From contig OX104123.1 of the NCBI GenBank assembly GCA_944474755.1, positions 67,387,898-67,451,897 on the forward strand: a DNA stretch of 64,000 nucleotides. The letters are read 5' to 3'. Positions 11,901 to 23,121 of this stretch are shown here, piece after piece. The DNA comes from Limnoperna fortunei. Lineage: Eukaryota; Mollusca; Bivalvia; Mytilida; Modiolidae. The position numbers were made by a program, and so were the translations under genes. The notes beneath the pieces are model-generated. The model saw only the letters and a program-made list of their open reading frames with translations, had not been told where the DNA came from and did no database searches. Positions within the stretch are counted from its first letter, which is position 1, and each line of letters begins with the position of its first letter.

Positions 11901-12949
11901 TTGCGATACAATTTACTAGAGGAAAATATTAGCTAATTTCGACACCGGAATTTTACAATTTGACTGTATGTCATATTCCAACATAACACCCATCTGGTTA
12001 ACTTTTGACAACTTTTCCTTTTATTAATAAAATTAAGCTATATATAAATGAATTTGCTATAAAATTTACTTGAGGAATATATTAACCACTTTTGACCGAG
12101 TTTAATAAGTTGAACACATATTACTACCAAAGTTGAAAAATCGTGTTCAGTTCTAGACGACAAAGCCTTCCTTTCAAGGTTTTAGTAATCAAGATAATTA
12201 AAATCATTTTATATTGATTGAGTAGAAATTTGTATTATCTTTTAGAGTATGTTTAAAATATATCAATATTATTGTCGGTTTATAGGTTGTAGGTTATAGG
12301 CAAAAATATAGTAAAATAGTTTTGTCACCATTCCTCAGATTAGGGACTCCCGTTGAACCCCATTCTGGCTAACTCATAGAAACATCGGTTCAAACGTGGA
12401 CTTCAAAAACTGACTGGCCAAATGAAATGCGCCTTAATGACCGAAATCCAATAATTCAATATCTAAAGCTTGTAATATCCGTTAAATATTGTGTGAAAAT
12501 TTGGTCTAATAACTACGTTAATCATTAAAGTTAATTTCTGCCTCGGGTTCGGTTTCGGGCTAGCAGAAATACAGACTACCCTTCATTTTAATTATCTCTC
12601 CTGACATGCTTTACCGCACGATTCACATTGCGTGGCACAAGGTAATTTTTAACCATATTTTGAGTACGAGTATCAAATGTATTTGGGTGTACCTGACCCG
12701 GAAGAAGAAGAACAAAAAATTAGCGAAACATTAGATGTTGGAGGAGGGGTCATTAGAGCACCAACTTGCCTAATTTGAGTTGTAGAAATTTTAATCATTA
12801 AAATCATTTTATTAACGATAAAAGCAGGAAGTCTATACTAATAATATTGACTGTCCTTAATCAAAGAAACCAAGCAGTAAGTGATTTTATAATTACATTT
12901 TATTCATTAATTGAAGCCATTTGCTCCATTTTTAATCATAAAACATAAC

Positions 12950-14055
12950 TTCCCGTCTTTACAGGTTCGTCCGTATAGAATATCTCGTTTTTACAGGTTC
13001 GTACGTATATATCAAATCTTTACAGGATCTTCCGTGTATAATATCTCCTTTTAACACTTTAGTCCGTTTATAATATCCCGTCTTTAAAAGTTCGTCTGTA
13101 TAGATTATCCCGTCTTTACAGGTGCGTCCGTATATATTATTCCGTCTTTAAATGTTTGTCCGTATATAATATCCCATCTTCATGCTTTGTCCGTTGATCA
13201 GATCTCATCTTCACAAGCTTGTCCGTATATAATATTCCGTCTATACAAGTCGTCCGTATATTATATCTCATCTTTACAGGTTCGTCCGTATATAATATCT
13301 CGTCTTTAAAGGTTCGTCCGTATATAATATATCGTCTTTACAGGTTTGTCCGTATATAGTGTCCCGTCTTTACAGGTTCGTCCGTATATAATATCTCTTC
13401 TTTGTAGGTTCGTTCTTATATAATATATTGTCTTTACAGGTTCGTCTATATATAATATCCAATCTTTACATGATCTTCAATGCATTATATCTCTTTTTAC
13501 CTTTTCGTCCGTTTATAATATGCAATATTTACAGGTTCGTCTGTATAGAATATCCCGTCTTTACAGATTCGTCCGTATATAATATCCAATATTTACATGA
13601 TCTTCAGTTTATAATATCCATTCTTATATTTTCGTCCGTTATAATATCCCATCTTTACAGGTTCGTCTGTATCGAATATCCCGCTCTTACAGGTTGATCC
13701 GTGTATAATATCCCGTCCTATACAGGTTGTACGTATATCTTATCCCGACTTTACAGGTTCGTATGTATATCATATCACGTTTTTACATGTAGTCCTTATA
13801 TCATATCCCGTCTTTGCAAGTCGTTCGTATATTATATCCCGTCTTTACAGTTTAGTCCGTATATAATATCCCTTCTGTTCGGTTTGTCCGTATATTATTT
13901 ACCGTCTTGACAGATTTGTCTGTATACTGTATCCCGTATTTACCGGTTCGTCTGTATACTGTTTCCCGTCTTTACATGTCGTCAGTAAATATAATATCTC
14001 GTGTTTACATGTTCGTCCGTATATTATATCTCGTCTTTACAAGTTCGTCCAAATA
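12950..14055. repeat. 32-bp minisatellite, main array (about 34 units)
   Basis: Longest array of the unit TTTACAGGTTCGTCCGTATA plus TAATATCCCGTC. Units vary at the gttcg/gatct and tccgt/tctgt positions. It contains the empty site (TA at 13275-13276) of the 6342-10060 element. The frames of 60-90 codons on both strands are repeat translations. Confidence 0.9.
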
Positions 14056-15075
14056 TCGAACATGCAGAAAATCACATACACGAGAACGTGTGCAATTAAT
14101 TTGAGAGGACCGGAGTTTATCAGTTTCAAATTGCTTTTGAATGTTGTAGAGCATTAATGCGAAATCAAATAGTTTTGTGATGCGTGTGGCACTCAAGTTG
14201 ACGGAAAGAAATATGAATTATACAATTCTTCTCATTATTTAAAGCTAAAGATTTCCAAAGGTATGCAACGTCCCCAAATATCTCAAATATATTGCCCCGA
14301 ACCCAACGGAATGAACATAATTCTTGAAATTATCGTTATAATGTGTTTAATTTATATATTAATATTAAAATTGTTTAATAGGTTAATTTGCTGTATAGAA
14401 AATATATACTTATATTGCAAAACAAATTCAATAATTGACACAAAAAATGTGTAAATAAATAAATTGTTCTTTTGTGCAAAATATTTCTAGAGAACAATGT
14501 AATCAGTAAATCGTACACATTGCATTGTTCGTGTATTTAAAGGCAAGTAGGTGTAACGATGTTTGAAATGACTCTTTTAGATATAGTGAAAACAAACATA
14601 AGGCATTGTATACTAAACCCAAGTGAGCATTACGCCTCGTTTAAGATTAAAAGCACAAGAATTAAAATCAATGATAAAATCACCCGAACAAATTACTTAA
14701 GAAGCATTGTCACTCATTTGAAAGTAATGTTGTCAGATTATATTACGATGATTAGTATTATTTTCTATTCCCTCATAAAACAAGACATCTTTATATTGTT
14801 GTGGTTTATAACATTAAGAATTATCGACATTCTTAAAATTCCCAATTCCCAAGGCTCGTTGTTTCGCGAACAAGATGTCTGAAGAATTTTTATCCGAAGT
14901 TTCGTTATTCAGACTGTTGAAAACAACTCTATTCCTCGACGTCCCATCGTTCTGACGCCTCATTTGTATCATTATTGTGATCAAATATTTCTGTGCAATG
15001 GAATGCAATTGGATACCATTTTAAAACAAGGGAGGGAGAAAATCATATTATACCTGTCTGAATAATTTTGACAAC

Positions 15076-16370
15076 TGCCGACTTAACATAAGGAACATAT
15101 ACAATGTTCAACTTATTGCTTTTATGTACAAAATGAGAAAAGTTGTAATACTATTGTATATCTTTAGACGCAGCATTAGGAGTAAACTGACGTATATATG
15201 TATTTGGATGATTCGTTAAGACAACATGGAGATAAAAATCAATAGCTAAAAGGAAACAAACGAGATATTTACTTTCAACGGGTGCAAGACACTGAACAAA
15301 TCCACGGGTATCTAATGAGAAGCAAGCAATTGGGTTCGGGTTATTCAATTTATCTTTTTTAGTTAAAGAACTAAGTTACGATTTCCGAGTTGGGTTTGTT
15401 TATCAGAAACTGCATTTAAAATTAATCACTGACTTTTGAATCGTGTTTTATTAGGGCGCTTCATTTTTCTAGTAAGGATTGCATGTAAAACTGCACTCAA
15501 TTTCTCACACTATATATGTCTTGTATGTGAAACTCTTTGTGTTAGATTGGGAAAAACTATCTGAAATCATATTTTCAAACGAAACAGAATATTTTTCAAC
15601 AAGGAAATTGTATCTATAGTAAACCTTACCAAAAGCGCGGAAGAGTTATTTTTCTTGTACCATGACAGATAAAACATAACAAATGAGATATAAGCTTATT
15701 TTTCATTAAATAAAAGTACATGGCACACAGTAACTCGACAGTAAGGTCTTATTAGAAGCCAGTACTGCTAACGTGACAGATTACCTGTTGTGACAATGAG
15801 CTCTCTAAAAATGACATATTCTGACCCACGCTCTAATAGGTGACCTGCTGTCACTGATGATGTGAAGTAAACCTGAAGATACCGAGTCATGATAAAACTG
15901 ACTGAAATTACTAAAGTAGAAAATAGGACATGCAACAAACACATTAGCAGCACAAACTTCACTGAAGAAAGATCTAGGTACCTGACTTTCAATGTACATT
16001 CAATTACCAGTAACCGACAATATACCGGGCTGGCATGCAGTGACCTCGGTGTGCAATAAAAGACATTTTCCGGCCAGCGATATAAAATAGACGGCATATG
16101 CTGATTACATCGTGGATATTATAAGAAGTAGACCACATAACTAGGCTGACTGAACCAAATTGTTGTGCATTAGAAATGTGATTAGTGCTATAAGCTTCAA
16201 AATATAGCTCCCCTCCATTTTGTGTCCGTTTGGTTACGACCACGTATTTTGTACTAAAATTGAGTTCCGTTGTCGTCAAATGCAAACGTCGTGAAATAGA
16301 AAGACACATACAGAAGTAAATTGAAAAGGTACTAGTATATAATTGTTCTTGTACTTAAAGAAAAATAAAA
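15076..16370. other. Spacer between copies 2 and 3
   Basis: No recognisable gene. Minus-strand frames at 15768-16097, 15805-15999 and 16004-16309 overlap one another, show no domain resemblance and have no convincing splice context, so they are left out. Confidence 0.4.
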
Positions 16371-17420
16371 ATGTTAAATCACTATGCAGTTCTATGTTCT
16401 TTGTTCAACTTGCAGCAAAGAGAGACGCTGAAGTATGAATTAAATAAGTCATACATCAATGAATTTGCTATGAAATTTACTAGAAAAGTATTAACAATTT
16501 TGACCTTTGACAGGAGATTTGCGTGTTTCTACAATTTGTGTCCAAGGTTGAAATTTTACCGTATGTCATATTCCAACATACTACCCTTCTGGTCAACTTT
16601 TGACAACTTTTCCTTTTATGAATAAAATTAAGTTATATATAAATGGATTTGCTATCAAATTTACCGGAGGGATATGTTAACCACTCTTGAACGGGTTTAA
16701 TAAGTTGAACACATATTACTACCAAATTTGAAAAATCGTGGCCAATTTTAGAATGCAAAAACGCCTTCCGGTCAGCTCTTAAATAATTTAATCAAGATAA
16801 TTAACTCATTTTATTAATTCATTGCCTAGAAATTGTTATTATCTTTCAGAATACACATAAATTATATCGATATACTTGTCCGTTCAAAAGTTATAGGCAA
16901 AAATACACGAAAAAACATTTGTTTCACAATTAAGCAGATTATGGACTGCCGTAAAACCACATTTAAACTAATCGAAACATATCTGATCTTTTGGGAACTT
17001 CAACAACTGACTGACCACATGAAATGTGCTTTTATGACCGAAATGTAACAATTCAATATCAAAAGCTTGTAATATCTTTTAAATATTGTGTGACAATTTT
17101 GTCTTGTAACTACGTAAATCATTAAATTAATTTCTGTCTCGGGTTCGGGTTGGGCTACCCGAAAGAGCGACCACCCTGACTTGTAGTTACCGGTGTGGAG
17201 TAATTTGTGTAACCCGTACCCGTACCAAATTTTACCGTATCCGAAACACATTTGGTGTGATAAATATATTACAGTAATTATCTTCCCTGACATAATTTAA
17301 CGCATGAATCACATTGCCTGTCATAAGGTAATTTTATACCACATTTCAAATACGAGTATCAAATGCATTTGGTATGTACCCCGAAAGTAGAACAAAAAAT
17401 ATTGAAACATAAGATGGCGG
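16371..17420. repeat. Segmental duplication, copy 3 (diverged)
   Basis: Homologous to 3150-5220 and 11512-12740 but with many substitutions. Shared landmarks are tctatgttctttgttcaac, ttccttttatgaataaaattaag, taataagttgaacacatatt, aaatcgtg and gaccgaaatg. It carries the segment around 16880-16960 that copy 1 has lost. The order of divergence suggests it split from the others first. Confidence 0.7.
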
Positions 17421-17511
17421 GATTGGGTTATTGGGGCAAGCTCATTCTGCGTTTTCTACAGGGAACCAGTTATGTTATCTGTGAAGGAGAGTGTCATTGG
17501 GGTACCAAGTA

Positions 17512-17650
17512 GCGTCCTTTCTCCGAGGACTTGTGGTTGTGTAGTCTCCAGTAGACAAAAATTGCCAGGTTTTCTTCCGCAAAGGGGGGATGGTTGTCCT
17601 GGTACTCCGGCTTCCTCCCTAATAAAAACTGGATACCATGATATAGTTAT
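17512..17650 (+). mobile_element. SINE fragment (3' half)
   Basis: Contains acaaaaattgccaggttttc, ggtactccggcttcctccc and aataaaaactggataccatg, matching the body and tail of the SINE family. The tRNA head is absent. A 5'-truncated copy is the simplest reading. Confidence 0.7.
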
Positions 17651-17684
17651 ATATTATGAGACCAACGTTCTCTTGAGACTACTA

Positions 17685-17795
17685 AAAAAATATTTCGGCT
17701 ATATTAAATATTTCTGCTATATTAAATATTTCAGCTGTATTCAATATTTCGGCCATATTTAAAATTGCAGCAATATTTAAAATGTTAGCCATATT
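17685..17795. repeat. 18-20-bp tandem repeat
   Basis: About five degenerate copies of aaatatttcggctatatt. Low-complexity minisatellite, non-coding. Confidence 0.65.
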
Positions 17796-17837
17796 CAGTA
17801 ATTTATTTATTTCAATATCAGTTAATTTTTTCAGCTG

Positions 17838-18090
17838 TATTCAAGAAGCCGAGTGGTTAATGTAGTTTGTCTACTATTGATCAAATGGTCTTTCATCACC
17901 GAGTTTGAGGGTTCAAGTCTCACCTCGGGCAGGATGCGCTCGACTCCAATCTTTACTGAAAAGAATTGCCAATTTTCCTACCGAAGTTCGCGGTTTTCTC
18001 GAGTACCTAGGCGTCCTCTCCGGATAAAAACTGGCCGCCATTATATATAAGGTGGCGTTAAACACCATACAAACAGGCAAGCAAACAACA
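17838..18090 (+). mobile_element. tRNA-derived SINE, near full length
   Basis: Head agccgagtggttaatgtag (A-box) and gggttcaagtctc (B-box), body gactccaatctttactg and ttgccaattttcctaccg, tail gataaaaactggccgccatt followed by ggcgttaaacacc and a CAAACA-rich end. It ends within about 60 bases of the 23-bp minisatellite, whose unit resembles this A-box. Confidence 0.8.
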
Positions 18091-18139
18091 TATTCAGTAT
18101 TTCAGATATATTCAAGACAAGTAAACAAACAAATCATTG

Positions 18140-18492
18140 GGGAAAAGGAATACAAGGGACCGAGCCTTTAGGATACAGGGGACCGAGTGGTAAGGGTTCA
18201 CGGAACCGAGTGGTTAGGATACGGGGGACAGAGTGGTTAGGATACGGGGATCGACTGGTTAGGATACAAGGGACAGAGTGGTTAGGATACAACGGACCGA
18301 GTGGTTAGGATATGGGGGACCGAGTGATTAGGATAAAAGGGACAGAGTGGTTAGGATACAAGGGACAGAGTGGTTATGATACGGGGGACCGAGTGATTAG
18401 GATACAAGGGACAGAGTGGTTATGATACGGGGGACAGAATGGTTAGGACACAAGGGACAGAGTGGTTATGGTACGGGGGACAGAATGGTTAT
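18140..18492. repeat. 23-bp minisatellite, left part (split by a retroelement)
   Basis: About 15 copies of ggatacgggggaccgagtgg plus tta, with accgag/acagag and gggg/aagg variants. The array stops at ggttat (18487-18492) where Ngaro-like sequence begins, and the same array resumes at 28076 with gatacaaggg, exactly the next bases of the unit. The unit resembles the D-arm/A-box of a Leu/Ser-type tRNA. Confidence 0.9.
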
Positions 18493-18548
18493 CCCAGATG
18501 TTAAAGAAGAATCAACTAATATACAGTATTGGCGGTATTTGGCCACAG
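18493..18548 (-). repeat. Outer end of B2 terminal repeat
   Basis: These 56 bases (cccagatgttaaagaaga... to ggccacag) match 21995-22050, the corresponding end of B1, with two mismatches. They are separated from the rest of B2 (21239 onward) by the nested Penelope-like element. About 32 bases present in B1 (22051-22082) are missing here, consistent with a small deletion at the later insertion. Confidence 0.85.
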
Positions 18549-18933
18549 ATTGAAGAATGCTGCTGAACCAGTACACTTATTTAGTATCGGATCGACAAAC
18601 ATGACGATACAGCATAAACAAAAAATAATAATATACAAGTCTAGAAGATTATGTCACCTTGATAATTTTGATTACATCTTGTTGGAATATTTGAGCAAAG
18701 CTAAGTAACAGCACGGCACGTCCCCGGTTAGCGGACTGAGAAGCAACTATTAAAAAAGTTTTGGGTTCATTTAAAATGAGAAAGTTTAAGATGAATATGT
18801 TATGATTGTTTACGTTATTTATTTATATTGACACTCAATGACTAAGGCCATTCGTTGGTCAGTCTGTGTCTAAATTTATGACAAGAAACACCGTCATATG
18901 TATCGTTGCATAATCTTCTAGACTTGTGTAAAA

Positions 18934-18985
18934 ACACTGACGAAGCCTGTTGGTCAGGCGAAATATTTGTGCAATTTTTTAAAGT
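18934..18985 (+). ncRNA. Hammerhead-ribozyme-like motif, plus-strand copy
   Basis: CTGACGA (18937-18943) is followed by a stem-loop GCCTG-TTGGT-CAGGC and then GAAA (18960-18963), which is the order of the conserved hammerhead core with helix II. Hammerhead motifs are known from Penelope-like termini. Helices I and III are weak: flanking CAC could pair with GTG at about 18983, but the expected NUH cleavage triplet before it is not clear. It may be a degenerate or inactive motif. Confidence 0.45.
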
Positions 18986-19045
18986 GTAAAACTTTGTTTT
19001 CGCTTTAATTATGTATCTAGATGTAAAGCGAAAACAAAGTTTTAC

Positions 19046-19097
19046 ACTTTAAAAAATTGCACAAATATTTCGCCTGACCAACAGGCTTCGTCAGTGT
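19046..19097 (-). ncRNA. Hammerhead-ribozyme-like motif, minus-strand copy
   Basis: Exact mirror of the motif in 18934-18985, carried by the other arm of the inverted repeat, and in the same orientation as the Penelope reading frame. It has the same core elements (CTGACGA, GCCTG/CAGGC helix, GAAA) and the same doubts about the cleavage site. Confidence 0.45.
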
Positions 19098-19348
19098 TTT
19101 TACAACGAATGACAGTAACAGGTAAAAAGTTTTTGCCGTCATACGTATGTGATGTATACTATATCTAGTAATTAACGAAAAAATGTTTTTGTTAGTGCTA
19201 TTACAAGTATGTACAGGTGTATAAATATGTAGCACTATTTATACGGTTACAATCAATATATATACAAAAAAGCAGTTTTAAAATAAATAAAACGACACGT
19301 AATTCTACATGAATATTCGGAGACCATGGTTGTATCTGGTCTAAGGTC

Positions 19349-21238
19349 CTATAATTTTTCATTAATTCCCTTCGGAAATGATGTTCCCAATGTTTTTATC
19401 CAAAAACTTTCTTTCTCTTTTCTCTGTTTGTCTGTCCACCTTGGGTTATGGTCTATTAGGGTCACCCTGAGTTTATTAAAAATTTCAGCTATTGCAGTGC
19501 CGTGCGTACGTAGGTGCCTATTAAGGGGTAAGTTGGGTTTGCATCTTGTGTCGCTTCTGTGCCCGTTCATTCGTTTGCTGAATCGTTGCACAGACTCACC
19601 AACATACTGGAGATTGCATATACCACACTGTAAAAGGTATATGATGTTCTCACTTTTGCAATTCAAATTGACATGGATGTCAAATTGTTTGCCATTTGAT
19701 GTGCTAGTGAAGTGTTGGGTGTGTTGTATGTGATCACATGTCATGCAACGACCGTCACCACAGATGCAACATTGCCCCGATTGGCGGCTACGTGACGACA
19801 TTTCTGCTCGGACTAACTGATCTTTTAAACTTTTGGGTTTTCTAAAGGCCATTACAGGAGGTTCTGGAAATATTTTTGAAAGTTGATGATGTTTTTCAAT
19901 TGTTGTCCATCGTTCGCGGATAGTACGTGCGATGTCTTTAAATGCTGGGTGGTATGTTAGGACAAACAGGACTCTATTGTTAGTTTTCTTTTCTCTGTAC
20001 TGCAGAAGCTGCTCCCTACTGATGTTGTTGGCTTGATTAAAACCTATTGATATGTTTTTGTTATTGTATCCTCTCTGCTTTAGATGGCATCGAAGCTCTC
20101 CAAGACGCTGCTTAGTTTTAGCCTCTGTAGAACAGATGCGTTTAACTCGCAGAGCTTGGCTGAAAGGAATACTTTTGCTGCAATGTTTAGGATGGCAGCT
20201 GTTTGGTGAGAGGTACTGATGTTTATCTGTGGGTTTACAGTACAGATCGGTTGACATAATTCCATCTATTACGGTGGTAGTGGTATCTAAGAATGAGATT
20301 TTAGATGTGGACATTTCATGTGTGAATTTGATATAAGGATGTATACTGTTAGCGTGGTCAAAGAACTGTTTAAGGTTTTCTTGGCTTTCAATCCATTTCA
20401 TGTCAACATCATCAATGAACCTAAACCATGAGAGTGGATGGTGGAGAGAAGAGTTTAGAAGTTGTTTCTCGAGTTTTCCCATAAAGATGTTAGCATAGGA
20501 TGGTGCCATTTTGGTTCCCATGGCTGTTCCGTTAATTTGTAAATAGTGCTCGCCATTAAACGTGAAATTGTTATGTTTTAATACAAGTTCAAGTAGTTGA
20601 ATTAGGCACTCAGTGGGGGGATCTTTGATGTCGCGTTGTTCCCAGACCTCCTTGCATGCTGTTATGCCGTCGTCCGTGTGGTATATTGGTGTACAATGAT
20701 GTTACATCCATGGGGACGAGGATTGTGTCCGGTGGAAGTGGATTCATGGATTCCATTTTACGCATGTAGTCGGTTGTGTCTTTTATGTAAGATGGTAAAG
20801 TTTCCACGTGTGGTCTTAAGTGGAACTCTATAAACTCTGATATTTTCTCTGTAGGATGTCCGTTGGCCGAAACTATGGGTCTACCGGGGTTATTCTCCTT
20901 ATGGATTTTAGGCAGGAGATAAAAACGACCAGCTCTGGGATTTTCCGGTTGTAGATATTCATGGGTGTCTTTATCAATGTGACCATTTTTGTGCATGGAT
21001 GTTAGGGTCTTACTTATTATTTTTGCAAAATTATCCGTTGGATCAGAGTCAAGTTTTTTATAGAATTTTTCGTCAGTCAGTTGTCTTTCGGCTTCTCTAA
21101 TGTAATCAGATTTATCCATTACTGCTACTGCACTCCCTTTGTCTGCTGGTTTGATGATAATGTCATCTCTTTCTTTTAGTTGGTTCAAAGAGTTCATTTC
21201 TTCTTTTGACAAGGAAGGGTTGTAGTTTATATCTAACT
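19349..21238 (-). pseudogene. Penelope-like reverse transcriptase / GIY-YIG endonuclease, N-terminally truncated with one frameshift
   Basis: The first frame (from the truncation near 21238 to about 20690) carries [34 protein letters not shown] and [14 protein letters not shown], the last with a catalytic Asp of the RT palm. A frameshift in an ACACAC-type run near 20685 moves to the second frame, which continues through [33 protein letters not shown] and [10 protein letters not shown] (the catalytic DD motif). The C-terminal part has a Cys-rich stretch ([16 protein letters not shown]) and a GIY-YIG nuclease segment ([18 protein letters not shown] then HRSD), and ends GINEKL at 19349. One break only, so decay is modest compared with the surrounding Ngaro element. 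It would be copied by target-primed reverse transcription. Confidence 0.85.
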
Positions 21239-21634
21239 ATATATATATACATTTAAATAGTTCATTGATACAATATAGTTAGATATAAATGGTTGTCGCA
21301 GATTGCTGATTATGGCAACCAAACTGTCACTGTATAAATGATCACCACAGATTGTGGTAAAATAGTTCCTTGATACCATATAGTTAGATATAAATGGTTG
21401 CCGCAGATTGCTGATTATGGCAACCAAACTGTCACTGTATAGATGATCACCACAGATTGTGGTAAACTGAATATCAGAATAAGAGCAATTAGACAATCAC
21501 CATGGGATACACAGGTGAAAGTACAATTTGGAAATCACCGTGGGAAACACAGGTGATGGATAGAAAATCCTTACATTGTTAATATCCAGTGAAAAGACTA
21601 TAATCACATGTATCTGATGCAGCAAATTGTGCCA
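21239..21634 (-). repeat. B2 terminal repeat, main part
   Basis: Matches 22083-22889 (B1): an atatatacatttaaatag start, then 105-bp tandem units (two here, six in B1), then ggtgaaagtacaat, aaatcaccgtgggaaacaca and gatgcagcaaattgtgcca. Copy-number change in the internal tandem repeat is the main difference between B1 and B2. Confidence 0.85.
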
Positions 21635-21812
21635 ACCAAAATTGTTCATTTTACAAGTCCAAATACACCACTTGAGTATTGTCCTGGAGATACGTCAGCA
21701 AGGATCCTAATGGTAATTGATCAATCAACTGAAATTATAAAAAAAACACAAAGCAGTATCTGGTTCAATAAGCACAAATTCCCACTGAAAAATTAAAGGG
21801 GGGTTGGGAGGG
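21635..21812. other. Segment between A2 and B2
   Basis: 178 bases without a match in B1 or next to A1. Probably private sequence of the element's 3' region or a later insertion. No gene is seen. Confidence 0.4.
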
Positions 21813-21994
21813 TTTTTTGATCTTAAGACAGTGGCACCACAACTTTTTTGCCGCCTTTCCTTCTCGATGGTAAACCAAAAAAGAAGTGCAAGTTACCAAG
21901 GCGATACGAATTGCGTGGGTATCACTAATAACCGAAAATAACAAAGTAACCCTGTGATAACCGAATTTAAGTTTGATTACTTAAATTTCATTAT
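21813..21994 (-). repeat. A2 repeat of the Ngaro-like element
   Basis: 182 bases, nearly identical to 27894-28075 (ttttttg...cttaagacagtggcacca...gataaccgaatttaag...aaatttcattat). It directly abuts B1 at 21994/21995. That joint reproduces the two outer ends of the element joined head to tail, the hallmark of split direct repeats. Confidence 0.9.
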
Positions 21995-22889
21995 CCCAGA
22001 TGTTAAAGAAGACTCAACTAATATACAGTATTGGCGGTATTTGGTCACAGCTTTTAATATTATTAATCAATACAATATTACAATATATATATACATTTAA
22101 ATAGTTCATTGATATCTATAGTTAGATATAAATGGTTGCCGCAGATTGCTGATTATGGCAACCAAACTGTCACTGTATAGACGATCACCACAGATTGTGG
22201 TAAAATAGTTCCTTGATACAATATAGTTAGATATAAATGGTTGCCGCAGATTGCTGATTATGGCAACCAAACTGTCTGTATAAATGATCATCACAGAATG
22301 TGGTAAAATAGTTCCTTGATACAATATAGTTAGATATAAATGGTTGCCGCAGATTGCTGATTATGGCAACCAAACTGTCACTGTATAAATGATCACCACA
22401 GAATGTGGTAAAATAGTTCCTTGATACAATATAGTTAGATATAAATGGTTGCCGCAGATTGCTGATTATGGCAACCAATCTGTCACTGTATAAATGATCA
22501 CCACAGAATGTGGTAAAATAGTTCCTTGATACAATATAGTTAGATATAAATGGTTGCCGCAGATTGCTGATTATGGCAACCAAACTGTCACTGTATAAAT
22601 GATCACCACAGAATGTGGTAAAATAGTTCCTTGATACAATATAGTTAGATATAAATGGTTGCCGCAGATTGCTGATTATGGCAACCAATCTGTCACTGTA
22701 TAAATGATCACCACAGAATGTGGTAACCTGAATATCAGAATAAGAGCAATTAGACAATCACCGTGGGATACACAGGTGAAAGTACAATGTGGAAATCACC
22801 GTGGGAAACACAGGTGATGGATAGAAAATCCTTACATTGTTAATATCCAGTGAAAAGACTATGTATCTGATGCAGCAAATTGTGCCATA
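21995..22889 (-). repeat. B1 repeat of the Ngaro-like element
   Basis: Begins cccagatgttaaagaagact next to A2, contains about six 105-bp tandem units (22100-22730) and ends at attgtgcca. It is homologous to B2. A 176-codon minus-strand frame here is only the translation of the tandem units. Confidence 0.85.
22100..22730. repeat. 105-bp tandem repeat with two potential hairpins per unit
   Basis: Six units of about 105 bases. Each contains GGTTGCC...GGCAACC (7-base inverted arms about 16 apart) and ACCACAGAATGTGGT (6-base arms around a short loop). Two more units lie in B2 (21263-21475). Variation is low between units (caaactgtc/caatctgtc, cacag-attg/aatg). Confidence 0.9.
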
Positions 22890-23121
22890 TTGTCGATGTG
22901 AACAACACTTGTTTACATTGACAACCGCCATAAAATGGGGGATTTGCTGCACTGCTGTGGACCAAATACCATATATCACAATGTCAATTTTATATATTTT
23001 ACTCAAGTCAACTTGGCAATTTATTTAACAGCCTCAAAGTTATACACACAATATTAACCCGTGAAAACAGTGCATTAAAGACAAAGCTGTATGTAAATAA
23101 CGAATGGCTAAAAACTAGTAG
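22890..23121. other. Intergenic sequence between B1 and the SGNH region
   Basis: No domain is recognised. The short overlapping frames at 22758-23028 straddle the end of B1 and are not supported. Confidence 0.4.

Larger units (their letters stand above)
11508..15075. repeat. Segmental duplication, copy 2 (least interrupted)
   Basis: This is the reference copy of the local unit. It starts at ttctatgttctttgttcaac, runs through the large 32-bp array and ends at gggagggagaaaatcatatt...tctgaataattt. It lacks both transposons seen in copy 1 and therefore preserves their empty sites. No protein-coding gene is recognised. Confidence 0.85.
18928..19103. repeat. Perfect 80-bp inverted repeat with 16-bp spacer
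   Basis: 18928-19007 (gtaaaaacactgacgaagcc...gttttcgcttta) is the exact reverse complement of 19024-19103, with the spacer at 19008-19023. No mismatch is found across 80 bases, so it is either recent or homogenised. It represents two Penelope termini in head-to-head orientation. Confidence 0.95.
18549..21238 (-). mobile_element. Penelope-like element, 5' truncated, inserted in the Ngaro B2 repeat
   Basis: Contains a reverse transcriptase plus GIY-YIG endonuclease frame (19349-21238, minus) and, beyond its stop, terminal sequences arranged as inverted copies (18549-18653, 18827-18930, and an 80-base perfect inverted repeat at 18928-19103). The coding part starts abruptly at the B2 junction, so the N-terminal region of the protein is missing, as is usual for 5'-truncated insertions of this class. 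A related end fragment lies at 29335-29525. Confidence 0.85.

Noticed and set aside
12950..14055. CRISPR-like array
   Set aside because: The 32-base units are contiguous, without unique spacers, and the genome is eukaryotic. The same applies to the other arrays.
15768..16309. Overlapping minus-strand frames of about 100 codons as a small gene
   Set aside because: No domain, no splice context, mutual overlap in different frames, and no counterpart in the other duplicated copies.
21233..22757. Repetitive minus-strand frames of 87 and 176 codons
   Set aside because: They coincide with the 105-bp tandem units of the B repeats and change frame with each indel, so they are not genes.
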